From contig JASBSS010000031.1 of the NCBI GenBank assembly GCA_030148805.1, forward strand, positions 1 to 64,000: a DNA stretch of 64,000 nucleotides. Direction: 5' to 3'. Within the stretch, counting starts at the first letter, position 1, and every line of letters begins with the position of its first letter. Positions 34,432 to 42,262 of the stretch are shown here, one piece after another. The notes under the pieces were generated by a model, which made no database searches, was not told where the DNA came from, and saw only the letters and a program-made list of their open reading frames with translations. The translations under genes were made by a program, and so were the position numbers. This DNA is from Thiogranum sp. (GTDB lineage: Bacteria > Pseudomonadota > Gammaproteobacteria > DSM-19610).

Positions 34432-34715
34432 ACCGCGGCGCACCCCGCAGCTCAGCGACCGCCTGCGCACTCCTGGCAGTGCTGCTGGCGACGGCCGCAC
34501 CGGCCGCGCAGCAGCTCGACATGGAGGGTATGTCGGTGACCGGCAACAGCGAATTGCCCAAGGCGCTGTTCATCGTGCCCTGGAAGGATCCGCAAGCCGG
34601 CCTGTCGCCGGAACGCCCGGTGAACAGCCTGATCGACGAGGCGTTACAGCCGGTCGACCCGGAGGTGTTTCGCCGGGAACTGGATTATTTCGACACAGTT
34701 CGCAAAAAGGACTAA
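34428..34715 (+). CDS. small exported protein of unknown function
   Basis: A 95-residue frame starts at ATG 34428, overlapping the preceding stop (ATGA). It has a signal peptide (CALLAVLLATAAPAA) and a short mature region with MSVTGNSELPKALFIVPWKD and FRRELDYFDTVRKKD. The segment ELPKALFIVPWK looks like a conserved core. I do not recognise a domain. Its fixed place between the TPR lipoprotein and the ExbB-like gene suggests a structural part of the same complex. Confidence 0.7.
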   Translation: MNRGAPRSSATACALLAVLLATAAPAAQQLDMEGMSVTGNSELPKALFIVPWKDPQAGLSPERPVNSLIDEALQPVDPEVFRRELDYFDTVRKKD

Positions 34716-34720
34716 AGAAA

Positions 34721-34736
34721 CGGGGTCTTAGCCCCG
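34721..34736 (+). other. intercistronic hairpin before the ExbB-like gene
   Basis: CGGGG-TCTTAG-CCCCG forms a small GC stem within the 52-base gap between the small exported protein and the ExbB-like gene. There is no T-run, so it is more likely an mRNA processing or stability element than a terminator. Confidence 0.4.
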
Positions 34737-34767
34737 ACTAACAGGAGATACTTCTAAGGAGCCCAGC

Positions 34768-35415
34768 ATGGAAATCTATTCGAGCCTCGTCAATTTCTTC
34801 CAGGCCGGCGGCCTGTTCATGTACCCCATCGTCGCCGTTCTCGCGCTCGGCGTGGCGATAGCGGTGGAGCGCTACGTTTACCTGACCGCGGCGCGCACCA
34901 CCAACCAGCGTATCTGGAAGCAGGTGATGCCGCTACTGATCAAAGGCGACTATCGCCAGGCAGCCGCGCTGACGGAGAAGTCCAAGACCGCGTTGAGCCG
35001 CATTCTGCGCTACGGACTGGACCGGGCCGGCGCCAACGTGCGCCGCGACGACGTCGAAGTGGCCATGGAAGAAGGCCTGATGGAGACGGTTCCCCGGCTG
35101 GAGAAACGCACCCACTATCTGGCGACCTTTGCCAACATCGCTACCCTGCTGGGACTGCTCGGCACCATCATGGGACTGATCCAGGCCTTCACCGCGGTGG
35201 CCAACGCCAATCCGGCGGAGAAAGCCGACATGCTGTCGGCGAGCATCTCGGTGGCGATGAACACTACCGCCTTCGGCTTGATGGCGGCGATACCGTTGCT
35301 GTTGATCTACACCGTTTTGCAGACCAAGACCACCGAGCTGGTCGACAGCCTGGAAATGGCGTCGGTCAAGTTCCTCAACATTCTCACCGAGCAGCGCCAG
35401 GGGGCCGGCGCCTGA
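34768..35415 (+). CDS. MotA/TolQ/ExbB-family proton channel protein
   Basis: This 215-residue membrane protein has the ExbB/TolQ layout: helix one at about 14-35 (GGLFMYPIVAVLALGVAIAV), a cytoplasmic domain, then two long helices (LATFANIATLLGLLGTIMGL and NTTAFGLMAAIPLLLIYTVL). GLLGTIMGLIQAF and the Thr residues of MNTTAFGL are the usual ion-path signatures. With the two ExbD-like proteins that follow it would form a proton-driven motor in the inner membrane. Given the AgmX/PglI partner, it is closer in context to the AglR/TolQ-like motor of Myxococcus gliding systems than to a standard iron-uptake ExbB. Confidence 0.9.
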   Translation: MEIYSSLVNFFQAGGLFMYPIVAVLALGVAIAVERYVYLTAARTTNQRIWKQVMPLLIKGDYRQAAALTEKSKTALSRILRYGLDRAGANVRRDDVEVAMEEGLMETVPRLEKRTHYLATFANIATLLGLLGTIMGLIQAFTAVANANPAEKADMLSASISVAMNTTAFGLMAAIPLLLIYTVLQTKTTELVDSLEMASVKFLNILTEQRQGAGA

Positions 35416-35948
35416 TGAAACGCCGTTGGCGCAAACAGCACCTCAGCCAGCCCGGCGAGGTCAACATCACGGCCTTCATGAACCTGATGGTGATTCTGGT
35501 ACCGTTCCTGTTGATCACGGCGGTGTTCTCGCGCATCACCATTCTCGACCTGGACCTGCCGCCGGCGGCCGATTCGCAGCAGGACGCGAACAAAGAACCG
35601 CCGGAGGCGCTGCAACTCGAGGTGATCGTGCGCAAGAACCTGGTCGCGGTCGGCGACCGCAAACGCGGCCGCCTCAAGCTGTTCAACGTCGACGCCCAGG
35701 GCCGCTATCTGGAGGAGATCTCGGCGCTGTTGCAACAGATCAAGGCACGGGTGCCGGAGAAAACCGATATCACCTTGTTGCTGGAAACCGATACGCCCTA
35801 CCAGCGGGTGGTGGAGATGATGGACACGCTGCGGGTCGCCAAAGTGCTGCGCGATGGCGAAAGCGTCAACGCCGAGTTGTTTCCGGCCATTTCCATCGGC
35901 GACGCGCCGGCTAGGGATCTGCGCACCGCCGACGGGAGAAACCCATGA
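35415..35948 (+). CDS. ExbD/TolR-family protein lacking the channel aspartate
   Basis: The 177-residue protein has a short basic N-terminus, one membrane helix and a periplasmic domain, as in ExbD/TolR. The helix reads ITAFMNLMVILVPFLLIT. At the place where ExbD, TolR and MotB have the essential proton-carrying Asp there is Asn (residue 23). The periplasmic part (LQLEVIVRKNLVAVGDRKRG, ITLLLETDTPYQRVVEMMDT) is of TolR type. The start overlaps the ExbB-like stop by one base. It probably pairs with the second ExbD-like subunit, which does have the Asp. Confidence 0.86.
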   Translation: MKRRWRKQHLSQPGEVNITAFMNLMVILVPFLLITAVFSRITILDLDLPPAADSQQDANKEPPEALQLEVIVRKNLVAVGDRKRGRLKLFNVDAQGRYLEEISALLQQIKARVPEKTDITLLLETDTPYQRVVEMMDTLRVAKVLRDGESVNAELFPAISIGDAPARDLRTADGRNP

Positions 35949-36451
35949 AACAATCGCGCCGCGCCAAGCGCATGGAACGTCATCACAAGCGCCATAAAGG
36001 CGCGCCGGCATTCAACCTGGTCTCGCTGATGGACATCTTCACCATTCTGGTGTTCTTCCTGTTGGTGAACTCAGGCGAAGGCGAGGTGCTGCCCAGCACG
36101 CGCAGCGTCGACCTGCCCGAATCGGTGGCCGAACAGAAGCCGCGCGAAAACGTGGTCGTAATGATCACAGCACAGGATATTCTGGTACAGGGCGAGCGCG
36201 TGGCTTCGGTCGCGGCACTCGAAACCGACGACAGCCTGCGTATCGCGCCCCTCGAACAAGCCCTGCGGCAACAGAGCCAACGCCGCGTATTGGTGGATGC
36301 GCGTGGCAACAGCGTGGCACCGGAGGTCACCATCATGGGCGGCAAGGACATCCCCTATCACTTGCTGAAGAAGGTCATGGCCAGTTGCACCCAGGCCGGC
36401 TATGGAAAGATCTCGCTGGCCGTGCTGCAAAAAACCGTGCAACCCGGCTAG
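35945..36451 (+). CDS. ExbD/TolR-family protein with intact channel aspartate
   Basis: This 168-residue protein has a very basic N-terminus (RRAKRMERHHKRHK), one membrane helix LVSLMDIFTILVFFLLV with the conserved Asp at residue 30, and a periplasmic domain containing NVVVMITAQDILVQGE and RRVLVDARGNSV. It overlaps the first ExbD-like gene by 4 bases (ATGA). Two ExbD paralogues with one ExbB-like protein is the arrangement of AglQ/AglS with AglR in Myxococcus; here only this copy can conduct protons. Confidence 0.9.
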   Translation: MKQSRRAKRMERHHKRHKGAPAFNLVSLMDIFTILVFFLLVNSGEGEVLPSTRSVDLPESVAEQKPRENVVVMITAQDILVQGERVASVAALETDDSLRIAPLEQALRQQSQRRVLVDARGNSVAPEVTIMGGKDIPYHLLKKVMASCTQAGYGKISLAVLQKTVQPG

Positions 36452-36463
36452 GATCGCTCCCCC

Positions 36464-37420
36464 ATGGTCTATTCGCATTCACTTTCTCTGCCCTGGTCGA
36501 TTTCGAGCGAGGACGAACGTCGCTTCCGCAGGATTCTGACCGTCACGCTACTGCTGACCCTGGCGCTGGGGATCGTCCTGCCGCTGCTGCCGGTGCTGCG
36601 CGCCCCGGTCGAACAGACGGTGGATCTGCCGCCGCGCGTGGCCAAGCTGGTGTTCGAAAAACGCACCGAACCCAAGCCCAAGCCAAAGCCAAAGCCAAAG
36701 CCGGTGGAAAACAAACCCCAGCCCAAACCGGAAACCAGGAAAACGCCCAAGCCGCCGCAGAAGAAGGCACCGACCCAAACCGTCAAGAAACCGCAGCCAC
36801 AGCGACCGCCGGTCGATGCGATCGAGCAGGCCCGCAAGAAGGCTTCCAACGCCGGGCTGCTGGCGCTACAGGACTCGCTCGCCGACCTGCGCGAGCAGGA
36901 TGTCGACAGCCTCAAGGGCACCCGCCGCCTGAGCAACAACGGCGCGGTGGCCAAGCAGACCGAGCGCGCCCTGGTAACCTCCAAGGTCGCCAGTGGCAGC
37001 CGCGGCATCAATACCGCGAACATGAGCCGCGATGCCGGTTCCACGCAACTGGTCGCGCGCAGCGCCACGCAAGTGCGCAGCAATATTGTCGACACGTCGC
37101 TGCACAAGAACCCGCGCCAGGCGCGCACGGCCGGGCGCAGTCAGGAAGACATCCAGATCGTCTTCGATCGCAATAAAGGCTCGATTTTCAACATCTACAA
37201 CCGCGCACTGCGCAAAGACCCCAGCCTCGCCGGCAAGGTGGTGTTCGAGCTGACCATCGCGCCCTCGGGACAGGTCACCGCAATCCGCGTGATCTCCAGC
37301 GATCTCGGCGACACGGCGCTGGAACGCAAACTGCTGGCGCGCATCAAGATGATCAATTTCGGCGCCAAACCCGTGGACGCGGTCACCCTGACCTATCCGA
37401 TCGACTTCCTGCCGGCGTAA
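36464..37420 (+). CDS. TonB-like protein with AgmX/PglI C-terminal domain
   Basis: The 318-residue protein has one N-terminal membrane helix (ILTVTLLLTLALGIVLPLLP), a Lys-Pro-rich periplasm-spanning linker (KPKPKPK tracts encoded by 6-base repeats around 36673-36705) and a C-terminal domain. That domain begins IQIVFDRNKGSIFNIYNRAL and continues KVVFELTIAPSGQVTAIRVI, which is the AgmX/PglI domain known from Myxococcus gliding proteins. It should transmit energy from the ExbBD-like motor to outer-membrane components. It is the last gene of the operon, 12 bases after the second ExbD. Confidence 0.88.
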   Translation: MVYSHSLSLPWSISSEDERRFRRILTVTLLLTLALGIVLPLLPVLRAPVEQTVDLPPRVAKLVFEKRTEPKPKPKPKPKPVENKPQPKPETRKTPKPPQKKAPTQTVKKPQPQRPPVDAIEQARKKASNAGLLALQDSLADLREQDVDSLKGTRRLSNNGAVAKQTERALVTSKVASGSRGINTANMSRDAGSTQLVARSATQVRSNIVDTSLHKNPRQARTAGRSQEDIQIVFDRNKGSIFNIYNRALRKDPSLAGKVVFELTIAPSGQVTAIRVISSDLGDTALERKLLARIKMINFGAKPVDAVTLTYPIDFLPA

Positions 37421-37427
37421 GCGCCGC

Positions 37428-37451
37428 CGTTCAGACGTTCAGACGTTCAGA
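37428..37451. repeat. three tandem 8-base repeats at the ubiA stop
   Basis: CGTTCAGA is repeated three times in perfect tandem. The ubiA stop codon (minus strand) falls inside the array at 37441-37439. Slippage would change the distance to the next gene but not UbiA itself. Confidence 0.85.
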
Positions 37452-38326
37452 CGCGCAAGGTAATCCAGCGCGATACCGGCGAAAACCGCAGCCCCGAACC
37501 AGTTGTTGTTGAGAAACGCGCGCAGGCAGGCCTGGGGCTGACGTTCTCGGATCAGATATTGCTGGTACAGCGCCAGCGACGCGGCCAGCAACAGGCCAAA
37601 ATAAAAATAAACACCCAGGCCCGCCGCGTTGCCCGCGAACACCAACGCCAGAAGCAGCAGCACCTGCACCAACGCGATGATCGCGCGATCGGCCTCGCCA
37701 AACAGAATCGCCGTCGACTTGACGCCGATTTTCAGGTCTTCCTCGCGGTCGGCCATCGCGTACATGGTATCGTAGGCGGTGGCCCAGAGCACATTGGCGA
37801 GGAACAACAGCCAGGCTTCGCGCGGCAGCTCACCGGTCTGCGCCGCGAAAGCCATCGGTATCGCCCATCCGAACGCCGCGCCCAGATAGACCTGGGGCCA
37901 ATGCGTGTAGCGCTTCATGAAGGGATAGGTGGCGGCAAGAAACAGCGCCACCAGCGACAGCCAGACGGTCAATCGATTCAGCAGCAACACCAGACCCAGT
38001 GCCAGCAGGCAGAGTCCGGCGAACAACAGCAACGCCTCTTTGCCCGACACCCGGCCGGCGGCGATCGGCCGCTCGCGGGTACGCGCCACGTGGGGATCGA
38101 AATCGCGATCGGCGTAGTCGTTGATCACACAGCCGGCCGAGCGCATCAACACCACACCGGCGACGAATACCACCAGCACCAACGGATTGGGCGACCCCTG
38201 GCCCGCGATCCATAGCGCCCACAGGGTCGGCCACAACAGCAGCAGGATGCCGATGGGTTTGTGCAATCGCATCAAATAGGCATACTGCAACAGGCGTTGC
38301 GACAGCGGTGGGCGCGAAACTGGCAA
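37439..38326 (-). CDS. ubiA: 4-hydroxybenzoate polyprenyltransferase
   Basis: UbiA attaches the polyprenyl tail to 4-hydroxybenzoate in ubiquinone synthesis. The protein (295 residues from the preferred start) has about nine helices and both Asp-rich sites: [19 protein letters not shown] and [40 protein letters not shown] is the usual N-terminal signature. The frame opens at a TTG at 38356, but the TTG at 38326 has GGGGA just upstream and gives a normal family N-terminus, so I prefer it. ubiC, supplying 4-hydroxybenzoate, is nearby in the same direction with one plus-strand gene between. Confidence 0.94.
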   Translation of the reverse strand: MPVSRPPLSQRLLQYAYLMRLHKPIGILLLLWPTLWALWIAGQGSPNPLVLVVFVAGVVLMRSAGCVINDYADRDFDPHVARTRERPIAAGRVSGKEALLLFAGLCLLALGLVLLLNRLTVWLSLVALFLAATYPFMKRYTHWPQVYLGAAFGWAIPMAFAAQTGELPREAWLLFLANVLWATAYDTMYAMADREEDLKIGVKSTAILFGEADRAIIALVQVLLLLALVFAGNAAGLGVYFYFGLLLAASLALYQQYLIRERQPQACLRAFLNNNWFGAAVFAGIALDYLARLNV

Positions 38327-38355
38327 TGGATCCCCGTTTTTTCTATGGTAGGACA

Positions 38356-38952
38356 ATGAAATCTGTCACTCTGGCTCTGTCCCTGTCGCTATATGTTACC
38401 TGTTCGCCGGTGCTGGCGCGAAACAGCGACGTGGCGCCGAGTGCTTTTTTCAGCTGTATCGACTACCACTGCCGTCACGGCCTGCAGGTGCAGCTCGACG
38501 CCACCCAATGGCAGGCCGTAGCGCGGCTGTTCACGCCCGAGCGCTCGCCGGCCGAGGAGCGCGAGCAGCTGCGCAAAGCCGTGGCCTTGCTCGAACAGGA
38601 GGTCGGCGCACTCACCGGCACCTGGCGCGATCTGGCCGGCAACGTGGCTGGCGCCGGGGAGCCGGGCCAACTGGACTGCATCGCCGAGTCTAAAAACACC
38701 ACCACCTATCTTCGCCTGCTCCAGCAGGCGGGCCTGCTCAAATGGCATGTGGTGGAAGCACGCCAGGTGCGCCACCCGCTGATTTTCAACGTGCACTGGA
38801 CGGCGGTGATCCGCGAGCGGCGCAGCGGACAGCGCTACGCGGTGGACAGCTGGTTCCTGGACAACGGCAAGCCCCCCTACATCCAGGCCTTCGAGGGCTG
38901 GAAATCAGGCCGCGCCTTCGATAGCGGGCAGGAAGACCTCGGTCACCAGTAG
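38356..38952 (+). CDS. exported protein with possible papain/transglutaminase-like Cys-His-Asp triad
   Basis: The 198-residue protein has a signal peptide ([20 protein letters not shown], cleavage after ARA-like site). The mature part contains [17 protein letters not shown] (Cys 108), [11 protein letters not shown] (His 147) and [11 protein letters not shown] (Asp 164). The Cys-His-Asp order and spacing resembles papain-fold and transglutaminase-like enzymes, so a periplasmic hydrolase is possible, but I recognise no named family. The ATG at 38356 follows TAGGAC. It is divergent from ubiA and its 3' end overlaps the ubiC 3' end by 48 bases. Confidence 0.72.
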   Translation: MKSVTLALSLSLYVTCSPVLARNSDVAPSAFFSCIDYHCRHGLQVQLDATQWQAVARLFTPERSPAEEREQLRKAVALLEQEVGALTGTWRDLAGNVAGAGEPGQLDCIAESKNTTTYLRLLQQAGLLKWHVVEARQVRHPLIFNVHWTAVIRERRSGQRYAVDSWFLDNGKPPYIQAFEGWKSGRAFDSGQEDLGHQ

Positions 38953-39480
38953 CGGCTTGCCACCCAGGCGGAAGACCGATCGACGCCCCCACAACGCTTC
39001 CGGCCGGATGCCGAGGCCGCCGCTCGCCGCGGCATACAGGGCATGCCCCGGCGTGATCCGCGCCAGCTCCACCGCCGCCCGCTGCAGGGCGGGATCGGCA
39101 AACAGAAACGCGCCCAGGGGGCGCTCGCCCAGGCGGATCAATCGCCGCTGCGCGCCACTGAGCGTGCGAATCGGTATCACGGTGCGCGCAAACACCCAGG
39201 GAATCTCGTCGCACAGCAACTGTACCTGGCGGACCCAGCCCAGCGTGGTCGGACGCAGCGACAGGGCCTGGACCTCGTCGCGGTAGGGCCGCTGCCAACC
39301 CTCGCTCACCACCTGCACTCTGAAGCACCCCTCACAACGCTGGCGAATGCGGTCGGTCAAGGAGCCGGCATCCAGCAGCCAGGGCCGCAAGGCGCACGGG
39401 AGGCGACTGCGCAACCAGCGCGTGTGCACCGCCCACTGCGAGGCTCGCCGGATACTGCCGGGCGCGGGGGACATCGACAT
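38905..39480 (-). CDS. ubiC: chorismate lyase
   Basis: UbiC converts chorismate to 4-hydroxybenzoate and pyruvate, the first committed step of ubiquinone synthesis. The 191-residue protein shows family landmarks WLLDAGSLTDRIRQRCEG, FRVQVVSEGWQRPYRDE, ARTVIPIRTLSGAQRRLIR, LGERPLGAFLF and [20 protein letters not shown], with the arginine and glutamate used for product binding. Length matches the family. It lies upstream of ubiA in the same direction, but the two are separated by a plus-strand gene, so co-transcription is uncertain. Confidence 0.92.
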   Translation of the reverse strand: MSMSPAPGSIRRASQWAVHTRWLRSRLPCALRPWLLDAGSLTDRIRQRCEGCFRVQVVSEGWQRPYRDEVQALSLRPTTLGWVRQVQLLCDEIPWVFARTVIPIRTLSGAQRRLIRLGERPLGAFLFADPALQRAAVELARITPGHALYAAASGGLGIRPEALWGRRSVFRLGGKPLLVTEVFLPAIEGAA

Positions 39481-39644
39481 CGCTAGCCTATGGCCTACTC
39501 AGGGAAAACGCGGATTATGTCACAGATCGCAGCGCCGCTGACCGTATGGCCCATCGGCTTTTTTCAGATGTGAAGCCCTTCGCTGAACTTCAGCGCACGC
39601 CGCCGAATACTGACCCTCACTCGACATTCCCCGCGGAGCCCGCC

Positions 39645-41156
39645 ATGACCACAGGCGCCTTTGAACACCTGAGAAACCTCGGCCCAGACCTTGGGCGCAA
39701 GCCCGTTGCCCGCGCCCTGCGCCTGCCCGGTTTGCGTCTCGCCGTCCTGGTCGGCCTGCACCTGGCCGGCTGCCTGTTGGTACTGGCCGCCCCGCTGGCG
39801 ACGCTGGGCGCGGGCAGCCTGGCGTTGCTCCTGCTGGCGCGGGCTCAGGGCCCCTTGGATCTGTTCCTGTCCGCGGGTCTGGCGGGATTCGCGGGCCTGT
39901 GCGCCTACCTCACGCTCCAACTGCAGCAATTGCGGGTGGGCGCGCCGGGCGGCGTGCCGGTGTCCGCCGCCATGGCCCCGCGCCTGTTCGCCAGCCTCGC
40001 CCATCGGGTCGCCCATTTCCGGCTGCGCCGGGTGCACCAGGTCCTGCTCACCGACCAGCCCGAGTTGCGTATTGTCGCCACCGCCCGGTTTCCCCTGCCA
40101 CTGTTTCACCGCTATCACCTCTGCGTCGGCGCGCCGTTGACCTTCTTCTTCAGCCCCAGCCAGTTCACGCTGGCGCTGGCGGCGGCCGCGGACGCGGCCG
40201 CCAAAAGCCAGTCGAGCCTGCGCGGGCGGTTGCTGCAAGCCAATAGCGACTGGCAGTCCGTCCTGAACGCGCTGGGAAACCGCGACACGCTGCTGAGGCG
40301 GGTGCTGCAACGGCCGCTGGCGGCGGTCAGCGGTCTTGCCGACAGCTTGAGCGGAACGTTGAAAACGGATTGGAGACTGGATCAGGGACGCTGGCTACGC
40401 GCACACGGCGACGAAACGGACGTGGCGGACTACCTGGCCTCGCAGCTGGTGGCGGCCGCCTTCATGGACAAGCAGTACTGGCCCATGGTTCTCAAGGGCG
40501 CCGAGCGCTGCCCCGCCCCGGTGGTAAAAGCCTTCAGCCATCTGCCGGTGCTACTGGAAAAAACCCTCAGCCCCGCGCGCGCGGAGCGCTGGCTGTTGCA
40601 GGCCCAAGGCCCCCGTGGGGGAGATGGCGCGGTTCGCGATCTGCTGGCGGAACTGCGGCTGGACCAGCTACGCTGGCGAGGTCTGCCAAAGCCGGCGGTA
40701 TTCGACAAATTATTCAAATCCGCTGACGTGCTCAAGCGCCTCGACGGCTGGTGGCAACAGCAGATCGAACCGCGCTGGCGCCAGCGGCATACGGATTTCC
40801 AGGAAGATCTGGCACGCTTCACCCAATTGCACCAACGGGCGCGGGAAAACCGGCTGCGCGGCGACTCGGCGCTTCGCTATATCAAGCTGTGCGCCGGTTT
40901 TCTCAAGCCCGCCGAGGCGCTCGGCATGTACACCCGGGTCAGCGAGGCCAACCGCGACGATGCGAAAGTCTGTTTCGCCGCCGGCCTGGCTATCCTGCGA
41001 GCCGGCGGCGGCGACCAGGGGGTCCAGGCACTTCAGCGCGCCGCCGACCTGGAGCCCGCCCTCACCCATCGCGCCCAGGCACTGATCCACCAGCACCGGC
41101 AATCCTGGCGGGCGCACGACCCCCAATTCCGGTCCAGCGAGCGCAACACGGCCTAG
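39645..41156 (+). CDS. membrane protein resembling an M48 peptidase without its active site, with C-terminal TPR
   Basis: The 503-residue protein has two or three N-terminal hydrophobic segments. A domain then follows the course of M48 (HtpX-like) peptidases: VHQVLLTDQPELRIVATAR, YHLCVGAPLTFFFSPSQFTL, then SDWQSVLNALG. In true M48 enzymes the middle segment continues into AHExGH; here the matching place reads ALAAAADAAAKSQ, so the zinc-binding HExxH is gone. The C-terminus has a TPR-like part (LRYIKLCAGFLKPAEALGMY, VCFAAGLAILRAGGGDQGVQ). It may be a pseudopeptidase regulator or adaptor. GGAG before ATG 39645 decides the start. Confidence 0.68.
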   Translation: MTTGAFEHLRNLGPDLGRKPVARALRLPGLRLAVLVGLHLAGCLLVLAAPLATLGAGSLALLLLARAQGPLDLFLSAGLAGFAGLCAYLTLQLQQLRVGAPGGVPVSAAMAPRLFASLAHRVAHFRLRRVHQVLLTDQPELRIVATARFPLPLFHRYHLCVGAPLTFFFSPSQFTLALAAAADAAAKSQSSLRGRLLQANSDWQSVLNALGNRDTLLRRVLQRPLAAVSGLADSLSGTLKTDWRLDQGRWLRAHGDETDVADYLASQLVAAAFMDKQYWPMVLKGAERCPAPVVKAFSHLPVLLEKTLSPARAERWLLQAQGPRGGDGAVRDLLAELRLDQLRWRGLPKPAVFDKLFKSADVLKRLDGWWQQQIEPRWRQRHTDFQEDLARFTQLHQRARENRLRGDSALRYIKLCAGFLKPAEALGMYTRVSEANRDDAKVCFAAGLAILRAGGGDQGVQALQRAADLEPALTHRAQALIHQHRQSWRAHDPQFRSSERNTA

Positions 41157-41173
41157 CTTCAGAGCAACGGCGT

Positions 41174-42100
41174 TCAGCGCCCACGCTTCTCGACGTACAT
41201 GCGCTGATCGGCCTCTTCCCAGGCGCCCGTCAGACCCACGGCCGGGTCGCGCATCGCCAGGCCCACCGAGGCCGACGCCTGCACCGATGTCAGCGACTCC
41301 CGCACCCGCTCGAGCAGCGCATTGGCGCCGTCGCGGTTACACTCGACGCTGAGGATGCCGAATTCGTCGCCACCCAGCCGGGCGACGATATCCGAGGGAC
41401 GTGCGGCATCGCGCAATGCCAGACTCACCATCTTTATCAACTTGTCACCGGCGGCGTGACCTTCCCGATCGTTGACGCCTTTCAGGTCATTGATGTCGAC
41501 AATGATGATGGCCGCGGGATGGCCATAGCGCCGGCAGCGCTCCTCCTCGGTGGCCAGCAAACGGTCCCAGCCGCGGCGATTGTAGAGCAAGGTCAAGGCG
41601 TCGGTCAGCGCCTCGGCTTCCAACCTTTCGGCCTTGCGCGCTTGCTCGTTCATTTTCAGCTCGGTCTGCAACACCGTGCTCAGCAGTGCCCCCAACAGTT
41701 CGACCATCTCCTGCTCCTCGACAATCGAGTCGGGTTGCGTGGCGGGGTGGATCGCGCACAGGGTGCCGAACAGGCTGCCGTTCTCAAGCAACAACGGAAT
41801 CCCCACATAGGACTGGATCTCGACCTGACGCCCGATCGGCGCGGCGGCATAGGCGGGAACCGCCGCCGAACGCGGCGCGATGCGCGGTCCGTTGCCTTTC
41901 ACCATCTCTGAGCAAAACGAATCCGCCCAGCGGAAAACCTTGCCGGGCTCGACCCCGTAGCCCTGGTCCTCCGACTGGAGCACGATCCAATCCTCGCCCT
42001 CGGTTCTGGTCACCATCCAGAGGTCAAACCCCAGTTTACGTTGAAGAAAAGCGAGAACCGCGCGTCCGGCCGATTCGAAGTCCGCAAACACCTCCGTCAT
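41174..42100 (-). CDS. GAF-GGDEF diguanylate cyclase
   Basis: The 308-residue protein has an N-terminal GAF-like sensor (WMVTRTEGEDWIVLQSEDQG, YVGIPLLLENGSLFGTLCAI), a linker helix and a C-terminal GGDEF domain. The active site is intact (ARLGGDEFGILSVE), and five residues upstream is RPSD, an RxxD inhibitory site for c-di-GMP feedback. It should make c-di-GMP in response to a cytoplasmic or redox signal sensed by the GAF domain. It is convergent with the M48-like gene and stands alone. No c-di-GMP riboswitch was found in the window. Confidence 0.93.
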   Translation of the reverse strand: MTEVFADFESAGRAVLAFLQRKLGFDLWMVTRTEGEDWIVLQSEDQGYGVEPGKVFRWADSFCSEMVKGNGPRIAPRSAAVPAYAAAPIGRQVEIQSYVGIPLLLENGSLFGTLCAIHPATQPDSIVEEQEMVELLGALLSTVLQTELKMNEQARKAERLEAEALTDALTLLYNRRGWDRLLATEEERCRRYGHPAAIIIVDINDLKGVNDREGHAAGDKLIKMVSLALRDAARPSDIVARLGGDEFGILSVECNRDGANALLERVRESLTSVQASASVGLAMRDPAVGLTGAWEEADQRMYVEKRGR

Positions 42101-42262
42101 GCAATAGGCTCCATGCTCTCACCTGGGCCGGGCGCAGGCGGATTGTGAAAATTATGTTAATTGTGGCACATCCGATACAAGCTTGTCAGTCGCAGTCCGA
42201 CAACGCGGCCGCGACGGCATCGCCCTCACCCTCGGGGAAAACGCCTGTTAAGCGTCGGGAGA

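Noticed and set aside
36673-36705. AAGCCA microsatellite as a phase-variation site
   Set aside because: The 6-base unit keeps frame and encodes the Lys-Pro linker normal for TonB-like proteins, so length change would not switch the gene off.
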